Shown in pieces: positions 9,341 through 19,035 of a DNA stretch of 64,000 bases. The position numbers and the translations under genes are program-made. Positions within the stretch are counted from its first letter, which is position 1. Each line of letters starts with the position of its first letter. The notes under the pieces are model-generated. The model was given only the letters and a program-made list of their open reading frames with translations. It was not told the origin of the DNA and did no database searches. The stretch is from Rohdeia sp041398665 (lineage in GTDB: Bacteria; Planctomycetota; UBA1135; GCA-002686595): assembly GCA_041398665.1 (NCBI GenBank), contig JAWKUH010000011.1, positions 62,001 through 126,000 on the forward strand, in the 5' to 3' direction.

Positions 9341-11237
9341 TCAGCGACCGCGGAGCACGCGGTGCCCGCCCTGGCGCATGGTCACCCCGATCGCGTCGAG
9401 GTGCTCGAGGAGCGGGATCAGCCACTTGCGCGTCGTCGCGACCTCGTCGCGCAGCGACGGCAGGTCGAGGTGGCCGTTCTTCCGGCAGTTCGCCACCACC
9501 GCCTCGCGCGCGCGGTCGAACGCCTCGGCGGCGAAGTACATCTCGGGTCCGACGCGCACCGCGCGGCCGAGGTCGACGAGGCGCCCGAGCTTGGCCCGGA
9601 CGGCCTTCTCGCCGCCGAACGTCGCGCCGAGCTCGGCCGGAGACGGCGGCTGGAGACCCGCCTCGAGCAGTCGCGCGTGCACGGCTTCGGTCTCGGGGTC
9701 GGACTCCACGCGGCGCCCCGCCGGCACGAGGTCGGCGCCGTCGAGCGTCAGGGCGCCGTCCTTCGCGGCGGCGTCGAGCACGAACTGGAACACGGCCTGC
9801 TCGAGACCTGAGGCGCGGCGCACCTCGAGCACCGGTGCCTTGACGCGCTGGGGGTTCTGCTCGAACCACGACGCGACGCCGGCGTCGAGCTTGGTGCGAC
9901 CCTCGTCGAGGGCCGAGCGGTGCAGCCACGCGCCGGACCGTTCGGTGCGCACCGCGGAGCCCTTCGTCGCGAGTCCCTCGAGGAGCTCCGTCGTCGTGCG
10001 ACGGTCCCGCTTGATCGCGGACGCGAGGTCGTCGACCGACGTCGGCACGGTGCCGTCGCAGGAGGACGGTCTCGAGGAGTTCGGCGGTCGAGTCGAGGCT
10101 CGACTCGGTCTGCTCGAGCTCCTCGATGACGAACTTCTTGAAGCGCTTCAGTCGGTGGCGACTCTCCTCGAGGATGACGCCGCCGCCGAGCGTGAGTTCG
10201 GGACTGAGGAGTCGCAGGACGAAGCGGTCGCCCGGCCCGACGACGATCGGGTCGTCGAGGCGCAACTGGCACAGCGCCGACGCGCCGGGTTCGAGCTGTT
10301 CGACGTCGAGCAGGACGAGTTCGCCCGAGGGGTCGGCGGTCCCGGTGTGCAGTCGGATGCGCACGCGGTCGCGAACGGGACGCGGGAGGTCCGCGAGCGC
10401 GTCGATCCGCGCCGCCACCATGCGCGCCGCGCCGACGTAGCCGGGCGTGGCGACGACGTCGCCGCGCGCGACGTCCTCGCGCGAGACGTCGGCGAGGTTG
10501 ACGGCGCTCGAGTGACCGGCGCGCGCCTCCGTGTGCTGACGTCCGTAGGCCTGGACCGCGCGGACCTTGCCGCGCTTCCCCGAGGGCAGCACCTCGAGCA
10601 CGTCACCGACCCGTGCGACGCCCGAGACCGGGATGCCGGTGCAGACCGTGCCGAAGCCCTGCTTGCTGAACACGCGCTGGACCGGCATGCGGAACACGCC
10701 GTCGGCGGAACGCGGCGCGGTCTCGGCCGCCATGGACGCGAGCGCCGAGCGGAGTGCTTCGACGCCCTCCCCCGTCACGCCGCTCACCGGGAAGATCGGC
10801 GCGTCCTCGAGGAACGTCCCCGCGAGGAATTCGCGCACGTCCTCGGCGGCGAGCAGAGCGAGGTCGGGCTCGACCGCGTCGATCTTCGTGAGCGCCACGA
10901 GTCCGCGGCGGATCCCGAGGATCTGCATGATCGCGAGGTGCTCGCGCGTCTGCGGCATGACGCCGTCGTCCGCCGCGACGACGAGCACGACGAGGTCGAT
11001 GCCGGTGGCGCCCGCGACCATGTTGCGGATGAAGCGCTCGTGTCCGGGCACGTCGACGAGCCCGACGCGCCGACCGTCCGGCAACTCCATGTTCGCGAAC
11101 CCGAGGTCGATGGTGAGCCCGCGCTCCTTCTCCTCCTTCAACCGGTCGGGATCGATCCCGGTAAGCGCGCGGACGAGCGTGCTCTTGCCGTGATCGATGT
11201 GTCCGGCGGTGCCGATGACGACCGGTTGGATCTCCAT
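9341..11237 (-). CDS. selB: Selenocysteine-specific elongation factor SelB (one frameshift)
   Basis: It starts at ATG 11237. The GTPase has GTAGHIDHGKSTLVRAL (G1), DVPGHERFI (G3) and LTKIDAV (G4), with the SelB-type insert IDPDRLKEEKERGLTIDLGF in place of the EF-Tu sequence. Translation-barrel domains follow, then C-terminal winged helices that would bind the SECIS hairpin of mRNA. Near 10050-10060 one base is missing: the frame ending VLLRRH must become VLLR-DGTVPTSVDDLA to continue to the stop at 9341. SelB brings Sec-tRNA to UGA codons, so the organism probably makes selenoproteins. selA, selC and selD are not in this window. Confidence 0.92.
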
Positions 11238-11384
11238 GGCGGAGACTGTAGCGGGCGCCGGGCAGCCTCGATGGGCGTTCCTCCAGCCACCGCCCCCACC
11301 CGCCCGGGAAGACTGCGCCGACCCCCGAGCGGTTGCGTCCCGGGTCCGGAATTCTCGCGCGGCCCGTGTCCGTACACTCCGCGC

Positions 11385-12317
11385 GTGACCGACGCTCAAG
11401 ATTGGCGCTTCCGACCGCTGCGCCCGTGGCTCGAGTCGACGTTCGGTCGGCCGTTGCACCGGGTCGCGCTCGACGCGGGCTCGACCTGCCCGAATCGCGA
11501 CGGGTCGCGGGGGTACGGCGGGTGCGTCTACTGCGACGTCGAGGGCAGCGGCACCGGCGCTCTCAAGAGCGGCACCGACATCCGCTCGCAGCTCGAACAG
11601 GGCATCCGCCGCGTGGCGCGGCGCGACCCCGCCGACTTCGGCGTCGTCGCCTACTTCCAGTCCTACTCGAACACCTACGTCGAGCCGGAGCGGCTCGACG
11701 AGGTGCTCGCGGCGATCGAGCCGTTCCTCGGCGATCCCGTCGACGCGGTCGCGCTCGCGACGCGGCCCGACACGCTCCCCGACTGGGCGATCCGACGGCT
11801 CGCCGAGCTCGCGAAGCGCGTGCCCGTCTGGCTCGAGCTCGGACTCGAGGCCGCCGACGACGCGCTCCTCGAGCGCATCCACCGGCTCCACACCGTCGCC
11901 GAGTTCGAGACGGCGGTCGAGCGCGCCCACGCCGCAGGGCTGCTCGTCGTCGGCCACGCGATCCTCGGGCTACCGGGCGACGGGCGCGAGGGTGCGCGTC
12001 GGACCGCGGAGGTCCTCGCGCGCACGGGGTGCGCCGGCGTCAAGGTGCACCACCTCATGGTGCTGCGACGGACCGTGCTCGAGAGGTGGTGGAAGGACGG
12101 CGAGGTCGAGCTGCTCGAGCCCGAGACCTACGTGGACTGGCTCGCCGACTTCGTCGAGCGCCTCGCTCCCTCCCAGGTGCTCCACCGTCTCACCGGCGAC
12201 GCTCCCTGGACGGAGCAGCTCGCGCCGCGTTGGACCGTCCACAAGAGCGCGATCCGCGAACGGCTGCGCGACGAACTCGCGCGGCGCGGGACCCGGCAGG
12301 GCAGCGCGCGCGCCTGA
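11385..12317 (+). CDS. Radical SAM protein of the YhcC/TIGR01212 family
   Basis: The gene starts at GTG 11385 and is divergent from selB across a 147-base gap. The cluster-binding cysteines occur as CPNRDGSRGYGGCVYC (C-x11-C-x2-C near residue 30), the distinctive spacing of this family. The barrel core includes YFQSYSNTYV, ALATRPDTLPD, LELGLEAADDALLERI, GHAILGLPGDG and VKVHHLMVL, all familiar from YhcC. The protein ends with a variable helical segment. Family members bind an iron-sulfur cluster and S-adenosylmethionine; some are linked to tRNA or sulfur chemistry, but the substrate is not settled. It converges on the zinc-ribbon gene, with a strong shared hairpin between. Confidence 0.9.
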   Translation: MTDAQDWRFRPLRPWLESTFGRPLHRVALDAGSTCPNRDGSRGYGGCVYCDVEGSGTGALKSGTDIRSQLEQGIRRVARRDPADFGVVAYFQSYSNTYVEPERLDEVLAAIEPFLGDPVDAVALATRPDTLPDWAIRRLAELAKRVPVWLELGLEAADDALLERIHRLHTVAEFETAVERAHAAGLLVVGHAILGLPGDGREGARRTAEVLARTGCAGVKVHHLMVLRRTVLERWWKDGEVELLEPETYVDWLADFVERLAPSQVLHRLTGDAPWTEQLAPRWTVHKSAIRERLRDELARRGTRQGSARA

Positions 12318-12344
12318 GCGCGCCGTTCGAGACCACCGTCGAAA

Positions 12345-12382
12345 CGACGGGGAGGCGCGACCTCCGTCGCGCCTCCCCGTCG
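12345..12382. terminator. Bidirectional terminator hairpin, 17-bp perfect stem
   Basis: The arms at 12345-12361 and 12366-12382 are exact complements around the loop CTCC. It sits between two convergent stop codons (12317 and 12406). On the minus strand it is followed by a short TTTC; on the plus strand no T-run is seen. Position and stem length argue for a two-way terminator. Confidence 0.75.
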
Positions 12383-12405
12383 CCTTCGATCTCGGCGCCC
12401 GTGCG

Positions 12406-13164
12406 TCAGTCCCACATGAACAGGATCCGCTGGCAGTTCGGGCACTGCACGAGATCCCGTCCACGCGCGAGACGGACGTAGATGTTGGTCGGGACCTGGA
12501 TGTAGCAGCCCTGGCAGGTCCGCTCCTCGAGTGCGGCGAGCGCCATCCCGTCGCGGGCCTCGAGCAGCTTCTCGTAGGTGTCGCGCACGTCGCGCGGGAC
12601 GGAGGTGCCGATCCGCTCCTCGCGCTTCGCGACGAGGCCGGCCTCCTTCTCCTTCGCCTCGGCGATCTCCTTCTCGACGTTGGCGAGGTAGACCGCGAAG
12701 TCCGCCTCCTCCGCCTCGATCTGCTCGCCGAGCGCGGACTTGTCGCGGTCCTTCGCCTCGCGGCGCTCGATCAGCCTCAGGCTCTCGTCCTCGGTGTCGG
12801 AGATCTCGCGACGCAGCGTGCGGACCTCGTGCGCGTAGGCCGCGAGGAGCGCCTGGTCGGTGCACTTCGACGCCTCGCTCTCGAGCTTCATGATCCGCTG
12901 CCGGCTCGCTCGGGCCGCGTCGTCGAACTCCTTCTCCTGCATCTTCACCTGCAGGATCTCGTTGTCGAGCTCCTTCACGCGCTGGATCTTGGCGTCGATC
13001 TCGCCGCGCTTGCGGTCGCGCTCCTCGGGGAGGCGTTCGAGTTCGCGGCGGATGCGGTAGAGGTCCTCATCGAGCTCCTGGAGGTCGACGAGCACGCGAA
13101 GGACTTCTCGCATGGTCGTATGGGGCGCTGACGGGGTGGGCGCTGCGGGCACGTTGGAATTCAT
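12406..13164 (-). CDS. Coiled-coil C4-type zinc-ribbon protein (DUF164/CdsZ-like)
   Basis: About 252 residues from ATG 13164; an alternative start at ATG 13113 gives MREVLRVLVDLQELDEDLYR, and neither has a clear ribosome site. Roughly residues 20-185 are an uninterrupted charged coiled coil (for example RIRRELERLPEERDRKRGEI). The C-terminus carries a four-cysteine ribbon, CQGC and CPNC about 25 residues apart, ending FMWD. This is the architecture of the widespread zf-RING_7/DUF164 family, thought to act with nucleic acids or the ribosome; the precise role is unknown. It lies downstream of rpoD on the same strand, separated by a hairpin. Confidence 0.85.
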   Translation of the reverse strand: MNSNVPAAPTPSAPHTTMREVLRVLVDLQELDEDLYRIRRELERLPEERDRKRGEIDAKIQRVKELDNEILQVKMQEKEFDDAARASRQRIMKLESEASKCTDQALLAAYAHEVRTLRREISDTEDESLRLIERREAKDRDKSALGEQIEAEEADFAVYLANVEKEIAEAKEKEAGLVAKREERIGTSVPRDVRDTYEKLLEARDGMALAALEERTCQGCYIQVPTNIYVRLARGRDLVQCPNCQRILFMWD

Positions 13165-13250
13165 CGAGCGAGCCGCGGAGTGTAGCCGTCGCGGACACCT
13201 CGAACCAGGACGCGGACGATCCGCGCGGGCACGAACGCCGCCGGACGTGG

Positions 13251-13290
13251 AACGGCCGCGCCCTCCCACTGCGGGGAGGACGCGGCCGTT
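13251..13290 (-). terminator. Hairpin between rpoD and the zinc-ribbon gene
   Basis: A 10-bp AACGGCCGCG/CGCGGCCGTT stem, one mismatch, then a 6-bp CCTCCC/GGGAGG stem. It begins about 60 bases after the rpoD stop and has no T-run. It is a likely terminator or processing site. Confidence 0.6.
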
Positions 13291-13351
13291 CGCCGTCCCG
13301 GGTCCGGACCGACGGCCGGAGGCCGCCGCGCCCGGACGGACGACCGACGTC

Positions 13352-15082
13352 CTACTCGAGCGCGCCCTCGAGCCCCTCGGCCTCGTCGTAGACGACGCCG
13401 TCGAGGAAGCTCGCGAGCTGCCGCGCGCGGACGGGGTGACGCAGCTTCCGGACGGCCTTGGCCTCGATCTGGCGGACGCGCTCCCGCGTGACGCGGAAGA
13501 TCCGACCGACCTCCTCGAGGGTGTAGGTGTAGCCGTCGCCGATGCCGTAGCGGAGCTTGATGATCTCGCGCTCGCGGAACGTGAGCGTGTTGAGCACCTC
13601 GTTGATGCGCTCCTTCAGCATCTCGTGGCCGGCGGCCTGCACCGGGCTCTCCGCCGACTCGTCCTCGATGAAGTCGCCGAAGTAGCTGTCCTCGCTGTCG
13701 CCGATCGGACGGTCGAGCGAGATCGGGTGCTTGCTGATCTTCATCACCCGCTTCGCCTCGTCCATCGTGATCTCGGCGGCCTCGGCGATCTCCTCGACCG
13801 AGGGCGTGCGACCCTTCTGCTGGATGAGCTTCTTCGTGATGTTCCGGAGCTTGCTCATCGTCTCGATCATGTGGACCGGGATGCGGATGGTCCGCGCCTG
13901 GTCGGCGATCGAGCGCGTGATGGCCTGGCGGATCCACCACGTGGCGTAGGTCGAGAACTTGTAGCCGCGACGGTACTCGTACTTCTCGACGGCCTTCATC
14001 AGGCCGGTGTTGCCCTCCTGGATGAGGTCGAGGAACGAGAGTCCGCGGTTGCGGTACTTCTTCGCGATCGAGACCACGAGGCGCAGGTTGCCCGAGCTGA
14101 GCTGGCGCTTCGCCTCCTCGTACTCCTCGTAGTGGAGCTTGACCTGGTCGATGCGGCGCTTGAGACGATCGGCCGGTTCGAGCGCGGCGAGTTCCAGCTC
14201 GGCGAGCTGGGCCTCGAGCTCCTCCACCTGCGCGCCCGTCTTGCCGGCGGCGCGCATGGCGGCGAGCTTGCGCTCGACGCTGCGCATCTCGCGGTAGTGC
14301 TCCTCCATGAGCTCCACGTAGGGGCGCACCTTCTTGATCTGGATGTGGCACTCCTCGATCAGGATCACGAGCTTGCGCCGCAGGACCTGGACGTTCGTGA
14401 GGTGCTCGGAGCGCTGCTCGGCCGTGAGCGAACGATCGAGGAGCGGTCGGAAGGCGTCGCGCACGCGACCGACGAGACCCTGGATCGTCTCCAGGTTCAC
14501 CGGCAGGCGCATGGCGAGGAAGGGCTTGCCGAGCGTCTCGACGATCTTCGGGTCGTCGTCCGGCTTCGGGTTCGGGTTGACCTTGAGCGTGCGGTCGAAC
14601 GCGAGTTCACCGCGCTGGACGGCCTCGAGGGTCAGGAGCGACTCGTCCATGCACAGGCCCGAGCCCATGCACTTCTTGCGGAAGCGCTTGCGCGTGATCT
14701 CGATCGTCTTCGCCAGGTAGATCTCCTGGTCGCGCGTGAGCAGCGGGATCTCGCCCATCTGCGTCAGGTACATGCGAACGGGGTCGTCGATCTTCTCCGG
14801 CGTGACGACGCGTTCGACGGGAGCCTCGAAGTCCTCCCCCATCCGCGGGCGCGACTTCTGCTCGTCGTCGTCGTCGTCGCCGCCGAGCGACGGCCGTTCG
14901 GCGTCGGACTCGTCGACCACGTCGATCCCCTGGTCCTCGAGGATCATGAAGAGCTGGTCCATCCGGTCCGGAGGGATGAACTGGTCGTCCAGGAGCTTGT
15001 TGATCTCCTGGTAGGTCAGGAACCCGCGGCGGTTCCCCTCGTCGACGAGGAGTTTGCCGATGTCCTCGATTCGGTCAGCCAT
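13352..15082 (-). CDS. rpoD: Primary RNA polymerase sigma factor RpoD (sigma-70)
   Basis: From ATG 15082 (MADRIEDIGKLL) the protein is 576 residues; the frame is open to 15217, but the extra residues look non-native. Region 1.1 is at the N-terminus, region 1.2 at DDPVRMYLTQMGEIPLLTRD, followed by a charged non-conserved insert. Region 2 has NLRLVVSIAKKYRNRG and YATWWIRQAITRS, and region 4 ends with the helix-turn-helix TLEEVGRIFRVTRERVRQIE. It directs core polymerase to housekeeping promoters. Gene order dnaG-rpoD recalls the classical macromolecular synthesis operon, but the two are separated by 240 bases. An acidic DDDDDE run lies near residue 70. Confidence 0.96.
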   Translation of the reverse strand: MADRIEDIGKLLVDEGNRRGFLTYQEINKLLDDQFIPPDRMDQLFMILEDQGIDVVDESDAERPSLGGDDDDDEQKSRPRMGEDFEAPVERVVTPEKIDDPVRMYLTQMGEIPLLTRDQEIYLAKTIEITRKRFRKKCMGSGLCMDESLLTLEAVQRGELAFDRTLKVNPNPKPDDDPKIVETLGKPFLAMRLPVNLETIQGLVGRVRDAFRPLLDRSLTAEQRSEHLTNVQVLRRKLVILIEECHIQIKKVRPYVELMEEHYREMRSVERKLAAMRAAGKTGAQVEELEAQLAELELAALEPADRLKRRIDQVKLHYEEYEEAKRQLSSGNLRLVVSIAKKYRNRGLSFLDLIQEGNTGLMKAVEKYEYRRGYKFSTYATWWIRQAITRSIADQARTIRIPVHMIETMSKLRNITKKLIQQKGRTPSVEEIAEAAEITMDEAKRVMKISKHPISLDRPIGDSEDSYFGDFIEDESAESPVQAAGHEMLKERINEVLNTLTFREREIIKLRYGIGDGYTYTLEEVGRIFRVTRERVRQIEAKAVRKLRHPVRARQLASFLDGVVYDEAEGLEGALE

Positions 15083-15322
15083 GATCGCGTCGGTCGTTCG
15101 CTGGAGGTGGTGTCGGTCGGATGCTGAGGGCTCGCGCGCGGGTCCCGTCGAGGGCACGTCGGTGGGTGTCGCGTTCGAGTCGGTCGTGTTCGTTCGGTCC
15201 CTGGGCGGTACGCGCATGCGCGTGTCCGCGTGGGTGGTCGGTGGGCGGAGTCGTCGGCGTGGTGCGTCCGGGCTCCGTTCGTTCGTGTGCGGTGCGTTCG
15301 GTCTCGTCTCGTGCGGCGCGGG

Positions 15323-17417
15323 TCAGCCCTTCGCTCCGTGGTCCGCGCGCCCCGCGAGCCCGAACACGCGGTTCGCGGCCTCGAGTCGGCGCAGTTCGGG
15401 GTCCTCGCCTCGAGCGGCGGCGGCCTGCGACTCCGCGCTGAGCGTCTCGCGCGCCACGCGCTCGCGGTCGAGTCGGTCGAGGACCGAAGCCGCTCCCGAC
15501 GCCAGCGCGCGGATGTCGTCGGCGCTCCGCGCGCGTTCCTCGATGCGGACGGCGATGGAGCGCGCCTCGCCGACCGCGGACCCCGTGCGGGTCGGCACCC
15601 CTTGGATGGAGCCGACCCCCTGTTCGGTTCCGTCGACCGCGGGCCCTTCGGGCGCGCCGCCGGCTCCCTCCGCGAAGGGCGCGCCGCCCGCGTCCTCCCC
15701 GTCGGCGTCCAGGGCTTCGAGTTCCGCGACCGCCAGCAGGTCGGCGATCCGGACGGCGTCGATCGGGGGCAGCACGGATCCGGGAGCGCGCTCGTGCGCG
15801 AGTTCGTCCTCGTCGTACACGTCGCACAGGGTTTCCAGGACGCGCGCCAGACCTTCGTGCTCGGGCCCGCGGCCCTCGCGGGCGGACTCCAGGCGCTCGC
15901 GGTGCAGCGCCACGAGCGAGTTGTCGACGAGGCACGCCCCCACCAGTTCGGCCCAGGCGCGCAGCTCCTGCTGGCGTACGCCCTTCGTCGCGCGCGACGG
16001 CGGAGCCTGTCCAGCAGCGGGAGCGGCGGGGGCGGAGTGCGCGCCGCGCGCCGCCGACCGCGGCGGGACGACGTCCTCGCTCGCGGCGCCCCGCGGTCCG
16101 CACGCGCGCCGAGTCGTCGGAGATGCGGTCGAAACGCGCCAGCACGCTCGTCTCGGACAGCCCGGCCGCGCCCGCGAGCGCGCGTGCCCGCGCTTCGCGC
16201 TCGACGGGGTTGGGGAGCACCGCGACGACTTCGAGCGCGCGGTCCACGGCGTCGGCGATCTCGCTCGCGCCGCTCTCCGCCGCGACACCGTCGGCCAGGT
16301 AGTCGAACCACTCGCGCGCGTCCCGGACGGCGTCGCGGAACACCTCCGGCCTCGCGTTCCGACCGGCGAGCAGGTCGCACGGGTCGGCGCCCTCCGGCAG
16401 CGCGACGACGTCGACGCGCTCGAAGTCGTCGCGCACGAGCACGCCGTGCAGGGCCTTCAGTGCCGCGGCTCGACCCGCGCGATCGCCGTCGAACACGAGC
16501 GTGAGTCGTTGTGCACCCGTGCGGCGCAGGAGCCGCGCGTGCTGTTCCGTGGTCGCGGTGCCGAGCACCGCCACGACGTTGCGGACGCCGGCCTGGTGCG
16601 CCGCCATGACGTCGGTGTAGCCCTCGACGACGACGACGTGGCGCTCGCGGCGCGCCGCGTCGGCGGCCAGGTCGAGCCCGAACACGAGCTTGCCCTTGTG
16701 GAACAGCGGGGTCTCCGCGGTGTTCACGTACTTCGGACCCTCGACGCCGGGCAGCAGGCGTCCGCCGAAACCGACGACGCGCCCGCGCTCGTCGCGGATC
16801 GGGACGACGAGCCGCCCGCGGAAGAAGTCGTAGAGCTCGCCGCGGTCGTTGCGGCGCGCGAGACCCGAGTCGAGCAACGCCGACGCCTGGAAGCCGGACC
16901 CGCGCGCGGCCTCGACGAGCGCGCGACCGTCCGACGGCGCCCATCCCAGACCGAAGGCCTCGCCGACGTCCGCGCCGAGACCGCGTTCCTCGAGATAGCG
17001 CCGCGCGGCCTCGCCGTCCGGCCCGAGGAGCTTCTTGCGGAAGAGGCGCGCCGCCCGTTCGAGCGCCTCGCGAAGGGCCTGCAGGCGCGCGTCCTCCTGC
17101 GAGTTCCGCTCGCTCCGCCGCGGAACCTCGAGACCGACGGAGCCCGCGAGCTCCTCGACGGCCTCGATGAACGTCACGCCGTCGAAGGCCTCGACGAAGC
17201 CGATCGCGTCCCCGCTCTTGCCGCACCCGAAGCAGTGGAAGATGCCCTTGCGCGGCACGACGTAGAACGAGGGCGTCCTCTCGTCGTGGAACGGGCAGCA
17301 CGCCTTCCACTCCGCGCCCGAGGCCCGGAGACCGGGCACGCGGCGGCGGACGACGTCCTCGATCGCGACGGCGTCCTTGAGCCGGTCGAGGAAGTGACGG
17401 AAGGGAAGGTCGGGCAC
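15323..17417 (-). CDS. dnaG: DNA primase DnaG (one frameshift)
   Basis: The best start is GTG 17417 (VPDLPFRHFLDRLKDAVAIE), matching the usual primase N-terminus; no clear ribosome site is seen. The CHC2 zinc finger is CCPFH...FHCFGCGKSGDA (about residues 38-70). The TOPRIM core shows VVVEGYTDVMAAHQAG and LVFDGDRAGR. Near 16040-16090 the frame shifts by one: the N-terminal frame becomes arginine-rich, while another frame continues into the helicase-binding C-terminus and stops at 15323. Primase makes RNA primers for replication and is essential, so the shift is probably an error. Confidence 0.92.
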
Positions 17418-18149
17418 GGGGATGGGCGAACCCGCGCGACGGTGGGGTCGCGGCGGGATCGGGAGATGGATCGCTGGGAGGAGGGCGGGGCGACGCGCGA
17501 CGGGAGGGAACGTCGCGGCCCGAGGCCGGCGCACCGGGGATGGCGCGCCGGGATGAAGGGTGGAGTGAGAGGCGGCGGAGAGAGGCGGGCGGGAAGAGGC
17601 GGGTGGAGAGAAGCGGGATCGCGAGCGGCTGCTCCGGACCGGCCGGTGCGGTCCGGCGGATGCGGCCCGGTGGGATCGGTTCCGGCGGCGTGACGCTCCG
17701 GTCGAGCGTGACCCGACGACGGGCGGCCCGTCGTCCCGAAGATGTGGAATCTCGACTTTCGCGGAGGCTGCGCCCGGAGGACGTCGCCGAGGAGTCCGGT
17801 GTCGGTCGCGGTTCCCGACGGACGGCACCGATCGCCTCCGCACGAACTCGACGCGCCGTGCCGTCGGAGACGTGCCGTCGGAGACGTGTGGTCGGAGACG
17901 TCGGGTCGGAGCCGTGTCGTCGGAGACGTGACGTCGGAGCCGTGTCGACGCCGACTCCCTTCGCAGGACCTCGAGACGTGCCGCGGCGCGCGACCGCGCG
18001 CGTCGGTCGAACGTGGGACACCTGCGCCGAGCCTGGGAACTCGCTCTCGGTGGAGCGCTCCGCCCTTCGCGGAGACGTGACGGCTGGTGCGGTTCCGCCG
18101 GGCCGTCGGCGCAGGGGGTTCAACGCGGAGGGCCCGAGCCCGCGGCAGG
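17418..18149. other. Gap upstream of dnaG with tandem repeats
   Basis: About 730 bases between the dnaG start and the rsmA stop hold no convincing gene. The stretch carries a block of 14-bp tandem repeats (17863-17946). It may contain the dnaG-rpoD promoter. Confidence 0.55.
17863..17946. repeat. Six-copy 14-bp tandem repeat
   Basis: Six head-to-tail units of exactly 14 bases start at 17863, 17877, 17891, 17905, 17919 and 17933. The consensus is GTCGGAGACGTGNC, with A/C variation at position 8 and changes at the last positions. The unit length is not a multiple of three and no gene covers it, so it is probably not coding. Confidence 0.9.
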
Positions 18150-19025
18150 TCATTCCCCGAGAAAATTCGGAGCGGCGGAGGCCAGGGCGGCGAGCGCCGC
18201 GGGGTCGAGGTCCTCGACGCGCAGGTCCCGGTCGAGTCCGGCCGCGGAGATCCACGCGTCGGCCGCGGGAGCGCCGCCGGCGAGGTCGGCGAGCGGCGAG
18301 CGGACCTTCTTCCTGCGCTGGGTGAAGAGGTGCGCGACGAGGCGGTCGTAGGCCGTGAGTTCGGTCGCGGACACGCTCGCGAGCGGGCGGTCGCGTCGAA
18401 CGAGGCGGCACACCGCGCTGTCCACCTTGGGGCGCGGCCGGAACAGCGCCGCGGGGACGGCGCGTTCGACGCGGCCGGCGTGCGTCAACGCGATGCGCGC
18501 TCCCAGGGCGCCCCACTCGCGCTCGCCCGCCGACGCGCACATCCGCTCGGCGACCTCCTTCTGCACGAGCACGGTGAGCGACGCCGGCGGGTTCGCCGTG
18601 CGCACGAGCTCCGCGACGAGCGGCGACGCGATGGAGTACGGCAGGTTGGCGACGAGGTGCCAGTCGCCCTCGCGCCACAGTCCGTCGACGACGCGTGGCT
18701 CGAGCGCGTGCTTGCCCGCGAGGGCGTCGGCGACGACGAGCTCGAGGCGTTCCCGCGGTTCGAGCCAGGACGCAGCGATCGTCGCGAGGCGCTCGTCCAC
18801 CTCGACGCCGAGCACGTCGGCGCCCGCGGCGAGGAGGTGCGTCGTGAGGAACCCGAGTCCGACGCCGACCTCGAGCACGCGGTCGCCCTCCCCCACACCG
18901 GCGATGCGGACGACGTCGCGACACACTCCTTCGTCGAGCAGGAAGTTCTGCCCGAAGCGACGCGAGGGTCGGAAGCCGGCGCGCTCCATCCGCGCGCGGA
19001 GCTCGTTCCAGGACGGTCGCGACAT
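18150..19025 (-). CDS. rsmA: 16S rRNA dimethyladenosine transferase RsmA/KsgA
   Basis: The 291-residue length is normal for the family. The N-terminus has the typical RRFGQNFLLDEGV. The SAM-binding glycine loop is VLEVGVGLGFLTTHLL, and the catalytic motif is NLPYS (about residue 125). RPRPKVDSAV and the C-terminal helical domain follow. The enzyme dimethylates two adjacent adenines near the 3' end of 16S rRNA during small-subunit assembly. It follows the FGE-like lipoprotein gene by only 10 bases, so the two are likely co-transcribed. Confidence 0.95.
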   Translation of the reverse strand: MSRPSWNELRARMERAGFRPSRRFGQNFLLDEGVCRDVVRIAGVGEGDRVLEVGVGLGFLTTHLLAAGADVLGVEVDERLATIAASWLEPRERLELVVADALAGKHALEPRVVDGLWREGDWHLVANLPYSIASPLVAELVRTANPPASLTVLVQKEVAERMCASAGEREWGALGARIALTHAGRVERAVPAALFRPRPKVDSAVCRLVRRDRPLASVSATELTAYDRLVAHLFTQRRKKVRSPLADLAGGAPAADAWISAAGLDRDLRVEDLDPAALAALASAAPNFLGE

Positions 19026-19035
19026 GGGGTCGACG

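Noticed and set aside
7980..11957. A 1325-codon minus frame covering selB and the gene at 8012-9214
   Set aside because: Only the part from 11237 downward is SelB, and only to the frameshift near 10050; the rest is out-of-frame translation.
17863..17946. Could the 14-bp repeats be a CRISPR array?
   Set aside because: The units are contiguous with no spacers and are far too short; no cas genes are present.
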